A stretch of DNA of 64,000 nucleotides from Mesoplasma grammopterae ATCC 49580 (GCF_000701525.1 NZ_JNJC01000001.1:248001-312000); one strand, 5' to 3'. Positions 30,836 to 41,497 are shown, numbered from the stretch's first letter. The notes: a model not told the origin generated them from the letters alone. Made by a program: numbers and translations.

Positions 30836-32731
30836 CTAATCCTCTATTTCTAATTCATCTATATTAAATAATCTTGATGCTGCCTCAATTGTTTTGTCAT
30901 CAAAATGACTTAGCACCATTGATTGTTTTTTCTTGTCAAAATATGAATCATAATTTATTTCTTCATAACTTGGTAATTGATTAATTTCTTTAAGTCTCTT
31001 AAATGATATTTTAACTTCATTTCAAAGAGTTTCATCAATTGGTAAAAATAAAGCTTTTCCAAATTCTTTTTGAATAGACTCTCTATATTCTTCATTTTGT
31101 AAAAATACTAATAGATTATTTACATTCTCAAAATCATCAGCTCTTAAAAGGATTTCATTTTGAGATGCAGCTATAACTTTAAAGTTGAAAAGATTAATAT
31201 ATTTTTTTGCTAAATCAGGATTTAATAAATTATTTTGTTCATCCACTTTAAAGAAGCTATTTATTTTATTTTCAATATCTTCTCTTTTATTTTTATTGGC
31301 TCCAACTAATAAGTTTATAACTTCATTAATTTCTACTTTATAAGTTTTCTTTTCTTCATTATCAACTAAATTTTTATTTAACTGTATTTTTAAATTTGTT
31401 AATGTTTTTAATTCATAATCATCATTTATTGAAACACTTTCTTCCTTTATTTCAATATCATTTACTTGTGTAATTTCTTCTTCAAATGTTTGTATTGGTT
31501 GTTGTATAACTTCTTCTTTTATTTCTTCAACTTTTTCTATTAAAATTTGTTTTTCTGTTTCTTGTATATGATTTGGTTCATCAATGACTTCTTTTACAAT
31601 TATGTTTTCTTGAATTGTTGAAACACTTTCTTCAATTTTTATTTTATGTTCAGTTGGTGTTTTTAAAGTTTTTAATAAGCTAATTAATAAATAATTAAAA
31701 TTAATATTTGTGCCTTTTGTTTTTGCATATGCTTCACTTAAATTATCAGCCACTTCAAATAATGACTTTACATTTACTTTGGCAAATTCATTTAAATCAG
31801 ATTTGTCTAACATATTTAAAACATTTTCGTCATTTGTAAATTTGAACTCAATTATTTCTTTTATTATTTCTATTAAACTTAAAGTGAAAACATCAAAATC
31901 CATTCCTTGATTATTAGCTTTTTCAAAATAATTTATGATTGTTGCTGGATCATTATTTAAGATATTAGTTAATATTTTCATTTTTTCATTTTTTGTTGCA
32001 ACATAAAAAACTGATTTTAAATCTTCAACTGTTATATGATCTGAAGTTACAGTCATTAATTGTTCAATTACGTTTGATGCATCTCTTAGTGATCCTTCTG
32101 AAATAATTGCTATTTCTTCAAGTACAGCTTTATCAATTGTATATCCTTCATTTTCACAAATGAAACTTAATCTATTCATCAATGATATTCTGTCTATTTT
32201 TTTAAAATTAAATATCTGACATCTTGAAAGTATTGTTGCTGGTATTTTTGCATATTCAGTAGTTGCTAAAATAAATATTGCATGAACAGGAGGTTCTTCA
32301 AGTGTTTTAAGTAATGCATTAAAAGCCGCTTTTGTTAACATATGAACTTCATCTATTATGTAAATTTTGTATTTACCTATAAACGGTAATGAATTAATAT
32401 TATTTTTTATTTCTCTAATTTCATCAACACCATTATTAGATGCTGCATCCATTTCTATAATGTCAGGATTTCTTTGTTCATTTGAAGCTATACAACTTTC
32501 ACAAACTTCACAAGCAAGTCCATCTTTAATATTTAAACAATTAACACTTTTGGCTAAAATTCTTGCTATTGATGTTTTTCCAGTTCCTCTTTGACCTGCA
32601 AAAAGAAATGAGTGACTTATTTTATTATTTTTTAATTCGTTCTTTAATATTTCAACAACATTTTGGTGCCCTGCTATGTCACCAAAATTACTTGGTCTAT
32701 ATTTTCTGTATAAAGCTTTATTTTGTTCCAT
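30836..32731 (-). CDS. dnaX: DNA polymerase III gamma/tau subunit
   Basis: 631 residues. Walker A GQRGTGKTS at 46-54, zinc cysteines CLNIKDGLACEVCESC, Walker B IIDEVHML, sensor 1, and LSRCQIF arginine finger. The C-terminal tau-like half is Glu/Ile-rich and low complexity. The start is set by TTGGAGGATTC before the ATG at 32731. An upstream in-frame extension to about 32824 exists but has no ribosome site. I see no frameshift signal of the E. coli dnaX kind. Confidence 0.96.
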
Positions 32732-32819
32732 GAATCCTCCAACTAATAAATTATATTTATTATTAATTTTAACATTTTTGAGTGTTTTTATAAACCTCTT
32801 GTGTGTAATTAACATATAA

Positions 32820-32843
32820 ATCAATACTAATTTTAATATTGAT
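32820..32843. promoter_or_regulatory. Small inverted repeat upstream of dnaX
   Basis: ATCAATA (32820-32826) and TATTGAT (32837-32843) form a 7-bp inverted repeat in the 172-base gap between tadA and dnaX. It is not followed by a clear U-run, so an operator or chance repeat is likelier than a terminator. The rest of the gap must hold the dnaX promoter; no strong hexamers were seen. Confidence 0.3.
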
Positions 32844-32878
32844 CAAAAGCCTGAATAATATAGCTATTTTAAAATAAA

Positions 32879-32895
32879 AAAGCCCTATGGGCTTT
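32879..32895. terminator. Terminator after tadA
   Basis: Stem AAAGCCC (32879-32885) / GGGCTTT (32889-32895) with a 3-nt loop and an A-rich flank that gives a U-run for minus-strand transcripts. Unusually GC-rich for this DNA. Confidence 0.8.
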
Positions 32896-32903
32896 GCTCT
32901 ATC

Positions 32904-33332
32904 TTATCTTTTCATTTGAAAAAAATCTGAAATTATTTTTTGGTATTTTGATTGAAGTTCTTCATCATCAAGTTTAAGCATATTTACTTTAATTTGATCT
33001 ATGTTCACATAGTTTCTAAAACTCAACTTTACATTTTCTGTTAAATAAATTATTTCTTTTATCTTTGCCTGTTTTATTGCACCATAACACATCAAACAAG
33101 GTTCTAAAGTTGTAAATAGTGTATATTCAGAAAGGTTACCATTTTTTATTTTTTTAAAAGCCTTGTTCATAACATTTATTTCAGCATGACCTGTTATTTT
33201 TTTAATTTTATAACTATTATTTTTTGACTTAAAAACTATTTTATTGTCTTTTATTAAACAAGAAAAAACTGGTATATCTTTTGATTTATTTTTAACTTTA
33301 ATTTTATTTATATATTTATTTAAATTCTTCAT
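32904..33332 (-). CDS. tadA: tRNA-specific adenosine deaminase
   Basis: 142 residues. Zinc deaminase motifs: GHAEI with ligand His49 and proton-shuttle Glu51, and TLEPCLMCYGAI with Cys79 and Cys82. Converts A34 to inosine in the wobble position of tRNA(Arg) ACG. Basic N-terminus (KNLNKYINKIKVKNKSK) is longer than average. Lies between the SRP RNA and dnaX, a Firmicutes-like neighbourhood (tadA-ffs-dnaX). Confidence 0.92.
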   Translation of the reverse strand: MKNLNKYINKIKVKNKSKDIPVFSCLIKDNKIVFKSKNNSYKIKKITGHAEINVMNKAFKKIKNGNLSEYTLFTTLEPCLMCYGAIKQAKIKEIIYLTENVKLSFRNYVNIDQIKVNMLKLDDEELQSKYQKIISDFFQMKR

Positions 33333-33353
33333 ATTTTAATTATAAACAAAAAA

Positions 33354-33429
33354 CCGTGATACAAGACACATTCCCTTATAGCTGCTACCTTCCGGTCCTG
33401 ACTCATTCGGGCGTAATCTTTATCACGGC
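33354..33429 (-). ncRNA. ffs: Signal recognition particle RNA (small bacterial type)
   Basis: On the minus strand the ends CCGTGATA and TATCACGG pair to close a single long hairpin of about 76 nt. The apical region contains the universally conserved domain IV sequence CCGGAAGGTAGCAGC, in the order expected for the Ffh-binding symmetric loop and GGAA tetraloop. A U-run follows the 3' end. The gene sits directly upstream of tadA and in the usual ffs-dnaX neighbourhood. A TATAAT element is 7 bases upstream of the predicted 5' end. Confidence 0.95.
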
Positions 33430-33435
33430 AATATT

Positions 33436-33441
33436 ATTATA
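33436..33441 (-). promoter_or_regulatory. -10 element of the SRP RNA gene
   Basis: Minus-strand TATAAT, six bases before the inferred RNA start at 33429, in perfect position for a stable-RNA promoter. Confidence 0.6.
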
Positions 33442-33464
33442 CATTTAAAATTGCTTTTTTAAAA

Positions 33465-34265
33465 CTAATCCAATTTAATATCACTCAAACTATCAATAAT
33501 AAATTTGGCTTTATCTCTTATGTTTTCATTATGTTCTTGCCTTACTATATAAGAATTGTCATAAAACTCTTTAAACATTGATAAATCATTATTATCATCA
33601 CCAGCAACAATTATATCATCATTACATATATTGAAAACTTTCGCCATTTCTTTTATTGCATTACCTTTAGAAACATTTGCATGATGTATCTCATTAAAAG
33701 TTATTTCTTTTAAATTATTAGAAACATAACTAAACTTTAAATTTTTATTTTCAAGTGTTTGCATAAGTTTTGTTCAGACAGATGGTGTACAACTCATTTT
33801 AAAACATATTATTTGTTTACCATCTATGTAATCAAAAGATCTATTTTGTGGTTTCATACCCATAAAAGTTATTTCCATCCCTTCTTTTCAAAAGTCATGA
33901 TAAAAGAAATCTTCTTCACCTTTAAATGAATAAACAAGACTAAATATTTCGCTTCTATTATTTTTAACAAATTCGATTATTTCTATTGATAAATTTTCAT
34001 CTAAATATTGAGAAAAAATTTCTTTTCCTTGATTGTCATATATAGCTGCACCTGCATTAGTTAAATAATAATCAGGTAAAAAATCAGGATAGGTTTCTTT
34101 AATATGTTTATCTATATGCTCAAAAGGTCTACCAGTTGATATTATTATTTTATTTCCTTTTTGTTGTAAGTTCTTAACAAAATTCATATCTTTTTCAGAT
34201 ATTATATTTTTTTCATTTTTACTGTTTCTTAAAGTTCCATCAAAGTCTGTAAATAATCATTTCAT
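33465..34265 (-). CDS. Cof-type HAD-IIB phosphatase
   Basis: 266 residues. HAD motif I DFDGTL at the N-terminus (nucleophile Asp7, acid/base Asp9), motif II ISTGRP, and motif IV GDDNNDLSMFKE with the metal-binding aspartates. The cap domain between residues 80 and 190 is of the IIB type. Such enzymes dephosphorylate sugar phosphates or FMN; the substrate cannot be predicted. Several UGA-Trp codons, including residue 3. Stands alone between yidC and the SRP RNA. Confidence 0.88.
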
Positions 34266-34335
34266 TATAAAAATCTCCATATTTGCTTCTACAAAAATTA
34301 TACATTTAATGCCTTATTTAAAATTAATTTTTAAT

Positions 34336-34360
34336 AAAAAAATAACAGTTTCCTGTTATT
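34336..34360. terminator. Terminator after yidC
   Basis: Stem AATAACAG (34341-34348) / CTGTTATT (34353-34360), 4-nt loop, preceded on the plus strand by an A-run that becomes the U-run of the minus transcript. Ends the rpmH-rnpA-yidC unit. Confidence 0.75.
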
Positions 34361-34364
34361 TAAA

Positions 34365-35612
34365 TTATTTACTTAGTTTTGTTAATCTTCTTTCTTCTTG
34401 TCGTTTTCTACGTTGAACTTCTTGCACAGAACGATTTGCTTTGTGTTGATTTCAGAAGAAGAAACCTAGAGTTTGAATTATTTGGAAAGTTGATGAGAAT
34501 ATTCAATAAATTGCAACCCCTGAGGCAACTGACGCAACAACAAAGATAAATACAAAGGCAAATACACCTTGCATGATAAATTGTTTTTTACGTGATTTTC
34601 TTTGTGCTTCAGTTAATGTTATTGATTTTTGTTTAATTGATTGTAAAACAAGTGGTAATAACATTGAGATGATTTGCAATGGTAAATAAACAGCAAGTAG
34701 TGATAGATAGATTACTTCACCATTTAACATTTGAGATCATGGTTTTTCAATTAATGCAATCATACCTACGTTAGCAATTTTTAATGATTTTGTTGATCTA
34801 ACAATGGCATAAATAGCGAATAGGAATGGCATTGATGCGAAAGCCCCTGCCATTGATGAAAATGGTGAGAAGCCTTCCTTCTTTTGAAGAGCTTGCATCT
34901 CAGCTGACATTTTTTGTCTTGCCTGAGGTGATTTATCACCTTTATATTTAGCTTGAATGTCAGCTTGTTTTAATTGGAAAGCTTGTTGTTTGTGCTGATT
35001 TACTTGAGATTTTCAAGTAAATGCCAACGAAATAGATTTAATAATAATAACTGTAAACAAGATAGCAAATATAACTGATACACCATAACTTGTATTACCT
35101 AGTTCTGGATTCAATGTTCCGGACATACCTTTTATTAATGAGTTAAGTAATAAGGCTGTTGGATAAACGAAGAATCCATAGAAAGGTGAGCCTGTTTTTG
35201 AGAATGCTTCTGATCATGAACTAATAACATTATAAGCATATTGCTGTCCATTTAAACCTGTTACAATAACAGCTCAGTTTTGAGAAGGTTTTTCACCCAA
35301 TGCGGAAATAACTATTTCAAATGAAACCCCTGGCATATATACTCTTCTACCAGTCATATCTGTTACTTCTTGAATTAAATATGGATCTTGATACATTTGT
35401 ACACAACCTCAAATCATTGAGATTATAATGAATAAAAATCCTAAAATTTTAAATCATTTTCAAATTAACTTTAATATTCTTTTTCTATCATTACTGTCTG
35501 ACATTTTTTGTCAAAAAGTTTTTTTTGTTTTTGTGGTGCTATTTGAGTTCATGTATGACATAACCCCGTTTTTCTTTGGGTTAGACATAAATAATTGATT
35601 TTCATTATACAA
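34365..35612 (-). CDS. yidC: Membrane protein insertase YidC/OxaA
   Basis: 415 residues. Inserts membrane proteins, alone or with SecYEG. N-terminal membrane segment at about residues 50-70, a ~60-residue extracytoplasmic region, then the conserved five-helix core including GFSPFSSMAGAFASMPFLFAIY-like sequence and a highly basic C-terminal tail (RRKRQEERRLTKLSK) that binds ribosomes in related proteins. The best start is TTG at 35612, eight bases after AAGGAGG; the next ATG, 24 bases further in, lacks a ribosome site. Read through many UGA-Trp codons. The ribosome site lies in the end of rnpA. Confidence 0.93.
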
Positions 35613-35628
35613 AATTAGCACCTCCTTG

Positions 35629-35961
35629 CTATTTTAAAAATCTAACAACTAATTTGTTTAATTCCTTTTGATTTTGATCAAATGAATTTTGCATCATTCT
35701 GTTTCTTGCGATAATTATGATATCGTATGAGAATTCAGGCAATATTTTTATCTGATCTTGAATCATCATTCTAATTTGTCTTTTAATTTTATTTCTAGTA
35801 ACTGCGTTGCCTAATTTTTTACCAACACTTATACCATATCTAAAATATCCTTTATCGTTTTTAGAATAATAAATTACAAATGCAGAATTTCTATGAAATT
35901 CTTGCTTACTTATTATTTCTTGAAATTCAAAATTCTTTTTTATAATTTTTTTATTTTTCAT
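35629..35961 (-). CDS. rnpA: Ribonuclease P protein component
   Basis: 110 residues. Contains the RNR motif as KLGNAVTRNKIKRQIRM and a basic N-terminus. Binds RnpB RNA to trim tRNA 5' leaders. It starts 12 bases after rpmH, an arrangement found next to oriC in nearly all bacteria. Divergence outside the RNR region is normal for the family. Confidence 0.96.
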   Translation of the reverse strand: MKNKKIIKKNFEFQEIISKQEFHRNSAFVIYYSKNDKGYFRYGISVGKKLGNAVTRNKIKRQIRMMIQDQIKILPEFSYDIIIIARNRMMQNSFDQNQKELNKLVVRFLK

Positions 35962-35973
35962 TACACAAAAAAA

Positions 35974-36108
35974 TTAAGCAGTTAATTTAGCTCTACCTTT
36001 TGCTCTACGAGCTTTGATAACTTTTCTTCCATTCTTAGTAGCCATTCTAGCTCTAAAACCGTGAACACGAGCGTGTTTAATTTTTGATGGTTGTCAAGTT
36101 CTTTTCAT
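35974..36108 (-). CDS. rpmH: 50S ribosomal protein L34
   Basis: 44 residues, highly basic, with the standard [20 protein letters not shown] core. Residue 5 (MKRTW) is encoded by TGA, an aromatic position in all L34 proteins, which is good evidence that this genome uses code 4. First gene of the minus-strand unit that leaves the origin region. Confidence 0.98.
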
Positions 36109-36406
36109 TGTATTCAAACCCCCTTTTAAAGTTGATAATTCTTGTTAATTATAATATAAGTGCTGGAAAAAGTATAGTTTTTTATTGTTATTTTTAAGAA
36201 AATTCATCCATTGTGTTTTTATATGAATTTTTTCAACATTTTTTATAACCTTTTGTGGAAAAGTGGAAAAAAGATATATAAATACTAAACTATTGCTTTT
36301 TGTCGTTATTCATTATGTTTATTTCATTTTAAAATATTTTTTTATCCACACATTGTGGAAAACTTTTATTATTATGTGTTTTAATTTATTTTATGGGGGA
36401 TTTAAT
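36109..36406. other. Replication origin region upstream of dnaA (DnaA boxes)
   Basis: 298 bases without a gene, extremely AT-rich. Contains a perfect DnaA box TTATCCACA at 36342-36350, immediately followed by the opposed variant TGTGGAAAA at 36354-36362, plus another TGTGGAAAA at 36254-36262 and a weaker AGTGGAAAA at 36262-36270. Genes diverge from here (minus to the left, plus to the right), as expected at the bidirectional origin. It also carries the promoters of rpmH and dnaA; a minus TATAAT is at 36148-36153. The dnaA ribosome site is GGGGGA. Confidence 0.9.
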
Positions 36407-37738
36407 ATGGAAACAAAAGCACTATGAGAAAAATTAATTAATAAGTTGAAGAAAGAAAAATTAATAGATCAAGACATTATTGAAGAATATATTGTTACTT
36501 CAGAATTAATTAAAATTTCAAATACAGAGTTTATAATCCTTGTTAGATCTAATCTTGGTGTAACTATTTTAAATGAATTTAAAGAAGTGTTTATTTATGA
36601 ATTTAAATCTGTTTTAAGCAGTTATGTGTCTGTTGAATTTTCAACTAAAGAAATTTTTGAAAAAAATACAAAAAAAGAGAATAAAAAAGAACCCGCAAAT
36701 ACTGTTTTACCTGAAAATGCACTTACTTTTGAGAATTTTATAGTTGGATCAAGTAATAAACAAGCTAATTTAGCTGCTAAAAATGTTGTTGCAAACCCTG
36801 GTATGAGTTTTAATCCTTTATTTATTTATGGAGATTCAGGACTGGGTAAAACACATTTATTACAAGCTGTTAAAAATCAAGCAGAATTAAATGGTAAAAA
36901 AGTTTTATATTTAACATCTGAAGAATTCACAAAAAGAATTGTTAATGCTTTAAATAAAGGTGATTTAAGTGAAATAGAAGAATTAAAAACTGAGATAAAT
37001 TCTAATGAATTCTTTATCTTAGACGATGTTCAATTTTTAAGTAAAAAAGATAAAACAAACGAGTTTTTCTTTAACATTATTAATAATTTTACTGAAAATG
37101 GTAAACAATTAGTTTTTTCTAGTGATAAAACTCCTGAATTGTTAAATGGTTTTGATAAAAGAATGATAACTAGGTTTAATTCTGGTTTATCAACACCTAT
37201 TAATGCTTTAGATATTCCAACTGCCAAATTGATAATTGAAGCTGAAATTAAAAAGCAAGGTTTAAAACAAAAAATTACAGAAGATGCTGTTATTTACTTA
37301 GCTCAAAACTTTAGCGATGATGTTAGAAAAATCAAAGGTTTAGTCAATAGATTACTTTTCTTTGGTATTCAAAACGATTTAGGTCACATTATTGACTTGG
37401 AAGATGTTATTGACTTGTTTAAAGATACACCTTCAGCTAATTTGGGATTATTAAATGTTAAAAAAATTAAAGAAGTTGTTGCTAAAAAATACGATGTTAC
37501 TATAAAAGCTATTGATGGTAAGGCAAGAACAACTGCTATAAAAAATGCTAGGCATCTTTCTATGTATTTTGCAAAAATAATTTTAAACCATACATCAACT
37601 CAAATTGGTGCAGAATTTGGTGGAAGAGATCATAGTACAGTTTTAAGTGCTATTTCGCGTATTGAAAAATTAATATATAAAGAAAAAGAATTTAAAAAAA
37701 TAGTTGAGTCTTTAAAAAACGAAATAATAGGAAAATAG
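36407..37738 (+). CDS. dnaA: Chromosomal replication initiator DnaA
   Basis: 443 residues. Domain I at 1-80 (META LWEKLI-like start), Lys/Glu linker, AAA+ domain with Walker A GDSGLGKTHLL and Walker B FILDDVQ, and C-terminal DNA-binding domain with the signature GGRDHSTVLSA. It binds the boxes on both sides of its gene and unwinds oriC. The start ATG at 36407 has GGGGGA upstream; residue 7 is a UGA-Trp, so the true start lies upstream of where a standard-code reading would begin. Confidence 0.98.
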
Positions 37739-37961
37739 ATGTTAATCTACATCTTTTTTTGTGTGGAAAAGAATTTAAACTTGTTGAATAAAAAGTGGCT
37801 TAAACCTTTATTTATCTTTGTTTGTGAGTGTTTTCCACATATCAACTGCATTATAAATATTACTTATATAAAGAATAATATAATATATAAAAGCATACGT
37901 GTTTCTTTTGTTTTTATTTAATAAATATGAGATAATATATATTGTACATAAGAGGTGTTAT
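37739..37961. other. Origin region between dnaA and dnaN (DnaA boxes)
   Basis: 223 bases with no supportable gene. Two DnaA-type boxes face each other: TGTGGAAAA at 37762-37770 and TTTTCCACA at 37831-37839. The rest is A/T-rich, with a GATAATATATATTG stretch before dnaN that may be its promoter. Box clusters on both sides of dnaA imply a bipartite origin, as described in Bacillus. Confidence 0.75.
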
Positions 37962-39083
37962 ATGAGATTAAGTATAAATAAATCAGTTCTATTAAATGAA
38001 CTAACAAAGGCAAGTAAATTAATTGAACTAAAAAATGTTAACCCAGCATTACAAGGGGTTTACATGGAAGTTAGTTTTGATAAACTTGTTATAGTTTCAT
38101 CAAACACGTCTACATCTTTTAAAGCTGAATTAAATAATGAAAACTCAGATTTAATCATAGAACAACCAGGACGTATATTAGTTAAACCTAAATTTATTTT
38201 AGAATTACTTAGAAAGTTAGACAGTGAGTTTGTAACACTTTCTACATTTGCTGAAAATGAATTAGAAATAATAACAGAAAAATCAAATTTAAAAGTTTCT
38301 ATATTAAATGTAGAAGAATTCCCATTAATTGGTTTTGTTGAAAATGGTTTAGAATTATCTATTGATTCTCAAGAATTTAAAAGCACACTTAGTCAAACTA
38401 TAAGTTCAATTAATGAATGAAACCAAAAAGTTGTTTTAGCTGGAATGAATTTAAAAATAAAAGATAACAAAATATCATTTGTTACAACTGACTTATTTAG
38501 AGTTAGTTTAAAAGAAATTGTTTTAAATGAAGCAACTAATCAGGAAGTAGATATTATTATTCCATACAAAACTTTAATGGAATTAAGAAACTTAATAGAA
38601 AACGTTAAAGAATTTAAAATTATAATACATGATACTAATGCAACATTTAAATTAGATAATGATTTATTGCAATCTACTTTAATTGATGGAAGATATCCAA
38701 ATGTTCATTCAGCTTTCCCTACAACACATGAAATTAAATTAGAATTAAAAGCTAAAACATTATTAAAAGTTTTAAGTAGATTTGAATTAACAAATGATCA
38801 AAACATTACTTCAGTTGTTAATTTAGAAATTGAGCAAAGTGGAATTATATTAAAAACAACAATTGCTGAAACAGTTAAATATGAAGAAAAATTTACAGAA
38901 TATAAATATGAAGGTTCAAGTAACTTAAATATTAACTTTAATACAAAATATTTAATTGAAGCTATAAGAAGTTTTGATGATCAATTAATTCATTTAACTT
39001 TTAATTCTCAAAACAAACCTGTATTAATAACAGGAGCACAAAAAAGAGATTTAAAACAAGTAGTTTTACCAACTTATGCATAA
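37962..39083 (+). CDS. dnaN: DNA polymerase III beta subunit (sliding clamp)
   Basis: 373 residues, normal length, three clamp folds. Recognisable segments: MRLSINKSVLLNELTKASK at the N-terminus, the LIDGRYPNV loop in the middle domain and a C-terminal end VVLPTYA in place of the usual MPMR(L). Forms the ring that ties DNA polymerase to DNA and is loaded by DnaX/HolB. AAGAGGTG precedes the start. Ends in a strong terminator shared with the convergent MreB-like gene. Confidence 0.97.
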
Positions 39084-39086
39084 TAA

Positions 39087-39110
39087 AAAATCAGGAAACT
39101 TCCTGATTTT
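39087..39110. terminator. Bidirectional terminator between dnaN and the MreB-like gene
   Basis: Stem AAAATCAGGAA (39087-39097) / TTCCTGATTTT (39100-39110) with T-runs on both strands. It serves dnaN on the plus strand and the convergent gene, whose stop codon is at 39109-39111. Confidence 0.85.
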
Positions 39111-40083
39111 ATTTTTTTGCATTATTAAATTTTAAAGAACCTTCAATATCTGAATATCCACGTTTTTTTGAAATAGTAACTGGGAAGTTAAAGAAATCTT
39201 CAAAGAAATCTTTAACACCACTTATACCAGCTAATTCACCAGTAACATATAATCCGTTTTTAACAACACCACTTCTAACTAATGCTGAAGAATTTTCTAA
39301 AACAGTTGTTATTAAACTTTTGTAGTTTGTAAAAGATTTAATAAATATCTTTTTAAATTCTTCGCTAACACAAACAACACTTCTTCTTTCGTTAGTAATA
39401 ATATCTTTACCAATGATACTTAATTCTAATTCATCTCTTAATTTAATAATTGTTCCAAGTGATCATTTAATTTTTTCAATCATATCGCTATCAACAGAAA
39501 TAGAATATTCTTCTTTAATAAATTGATTTAAAGAATCATCTAAAAATTTCTCAGCATAAATTGTTTCTTTTTCTTTAATTATTTTTCCTTCAACAATTAA
39601 AGCAACTTTAGCATAAGCTTGATTAATATCTAAAATTAATACTCCGTATTCATCTTTAATATCTGCATTAGCACCTAAAGCAGAAAGTATTATTCTTGGA
39701 GAAAAAGAAATTGAAGCAAAGTTTGTATTTTCGTTAAATAAATTTTGGAAGAATTCTTGAATGAAGTCATTATCTGAGTTAGGACAAGATATAACAATTT
39801 TAGCTCCATCAAATTCATCTTTGAATCTTTCAACAAGTATTGTTACATATTGTTTAAAGATTTCTAAATCTTGAATAACATACTTATCAAGGATATTAAC
39901 AACTTTTAAAGGATCATCTAGTCTACCAATAGTATTTTTAACATCACGACCATATAAAACAATTTCAGTTGTTAAAACGTTTCAACAAACTAAACTGAAG
40001 TCATCGTAGATTTTACCTTTCTCAGATGAAATTATTCTTGTAAATTCTTCACCAAAAACTATTCCTATTTTTTTATCACTCAT
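39109..40083 (-). CDS. Divergent MreB/actin-like protein with degenerate ATP site
   Basis: 324 residues, close to the MreB length of ~335-345. It follows MreB block by block: KKIGIVFGEEFTRII (phosphate-1 loop, normally GIDLGTANTL), IVLYGRDVKNTIGR (normally AVGEEAKxMxGR), VVNILDKYVIQDLE (IRPLxDGVIADF), GAKIVISCPNSDND (VVICVPSG), SPRIILSALGANADI (EPxAAAIGAGL), GVLILDINQAYAKVALI (phosphate-2 loop, normally VDIGGGTTE), and NGLYVTGELAGISG (GIVLTGGGALLRG). The key residues of all three nucleotide loops are changed (DLGT to VFGE, DIGGGT to DINQAY, TGGG to TGEL), so ATP hydrolysis looks unlikely. The frame is open, with UGA at Trp33 and one later. AGGA precedes the start. Function unknown; inferred pseudo-actin. 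Confidence 0.82.
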
Positions 40084-40151
40084 AATATTCCTCACTTTTC
40101 TCACATTAATTATAGTATATAATAAACTTAATGTTAGATATAGGTGAATTA

Positions 40152-40679
40152 ATGGCAAATGAAATAATTATTGTTGAGGGTAAATCAGATTCACAAAAAT
40201 TAAAGAAAATTTATGGCGAAAATTTAATAACATTTGAAACAAATGGACTAGGAATTGATGATAAAAAATTAAATTCCATAAAAGAATTAAGTAAAAAAAA
40301 TAATATTATAATTTTTACAGATCCAGACGGACCAGGTAAAAAAATCAGAGAAACAATAATTGAATTTTTAGATGTTGATGTTTTTAATGCATTTGTTTCA
40401 AAACAAGACATTGATAAAAATTCTAAAAAAATAGGCTTAGCTGAAGCAAGTGAAGAAGCTATTAAAAAAGCTTTAGATAATTTAATTACGTATAATAAAA
40501 ATAATATTTCAATTTCTTGAGATGAATATGTGAAAAATGATTTTTACATAAAAGCAAACAGAGTGATAATCGCTAATCATTTTAGTTTGAGTGAAGATAT
40601 GAGTTCAAAGAGTTTATTCAAATGACTAAATTGAATGAATTTAAAAGCTAAAGATATAGAAAAAATAATAGGTGAGTAG
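40152..40679 (+). CDS. rnmV: Ribonuclease M5
   Basis: 175 residues. Single TOPRIM domain: IIIVEGKSDSQKL with catalytic Glu, and IIFTDPDGPGKKIRE with the metal-binding aspartates. It matures the 5S rRNA 3' and 5' ends in low-GC Gram-positives. I chose the ATG at 40152 with AGGTGAATTA upstream over an ATG 21 bases earlier that has no ribosome site. rnmV-rsmA adjacency is conserved in Firmicutes. Confidence 0.95.
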
Positions 40680-40680
40680 A

Positions 40681-41484
40681 ATGAAAGTTGAAGCAAAGAA
40701 AAAATTTGGTCAAAACTTTATTAGTGATCAAAATTTAATTAATAAGATAGTTTCAATATTGGGTGATGATAAAGATCAACTAATTATAGAAATTGGTCCA
40801 GGAACAGGCGCATTAACTAAATTACTTGCACAAAAATATAACAAGGTAGTAGCAATAGAAATAGATACTGATATGGAATCCATTTTAAAAAAAGAAATAC
40901 CAAATGATAATTTCGAATTATTTCTTTCAGATGTATTATTAGTTGATTTTGAAAAATTAATAAAAGAAAAAAGACAACATGAAAATCAAAAAGTTTCAAT
41001 AATTTCTAACATGCCTTACTACATAACAAGCGAAATACTTTTTAGAACATTAAATGTAAGTGATAAGTTAACAAAAGCTGTTTTCATGATGCAAAAAGAA
41101 GTTGCTATTAGAGTGTGTTCATATAAAGGTGAAAATAATTACAATAACCTTTCAGTTGCTTGTGAATTTTATGCAGATAAAAAATATGAGTTTACAGTTC
41201 CAAAACATATGTTCTACCCAGTACCAAAAGTGGATTCTGCAATAATATCATTAACATTCAACAATAAATACACTGAACAAATTAAAGACAAAGATAAATT
41301 CTTAGCATTTTTAAGAAAAATATTTAATAACAGAAGAAAAACAATATTGAATAATTTATCAAATGTAACTAATGACAAAACAAAAGCTAATGAAATCCTT
41401 GATAACCTTAATATTGATAAATCATTAAGACCTGAAGTAGTTGGTTTAGAAGACTTTATTAGAATTTACAACAAAACTAGATAA
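40681..41484 (+). CDS. rsmA: 16S rRNA (A1518/A1519) N6-dimethyltransferase
   Basis: 267 residues. SAM motif IIEIGPGTGALTKLL at about 39-53 and the catalytic NMPYYITSEIL at about 111-121; N-terminal AKKKFGQNFISD is typical KsgA. Dimethylates two adenines near the 3' end of 16S rRNA. Starts one base after the rnmV stop; AGGTGAG of the rnmV end serves as ribosome site. Ends in a strong hairpin. Confidence 0.97.
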   Translation: MKVEAKKKFGQNFISDQNLINKIVSILGDDKDQLIIEIGPGTGALTKLLAQKYNKVVAIEIDTDMESILKKEIPNDNFELFLSDVLLVDFEKLIKEKRQHENQKVSIISNMPYYITSEILFRTLNVSDKLTKAVFMMQKEVAIRVCSYKGENNYNNLSVACEFYADKKYEFTVPKHMFYPVPKVDSAIISLTFNNKYTEQIKDKDKFLAFLRKIFNNRRKTILNNLSNVTNDKTKANEILDNLNIDKSLRPEVVGLEDFIRIYNKTR

Positions 41485-41497
41485 TATTTTGTAATTG

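Noticed and set aside
32732-32824. N-terminal extension of DnaX (about 31 residues)
   Set aside because: The frame is open but has no ribosome site and no homology, while a clean GGAGGA site precedes the internal ATG at 32731.
37739-37921. Plus-strand ORF of 60 codons between dnaA and dnaN
   Set aside because: It starts right after the dnaA stop with no ribosome site, spans the DnaA boxes and has low-complexity composition. Treated as origin sequence.
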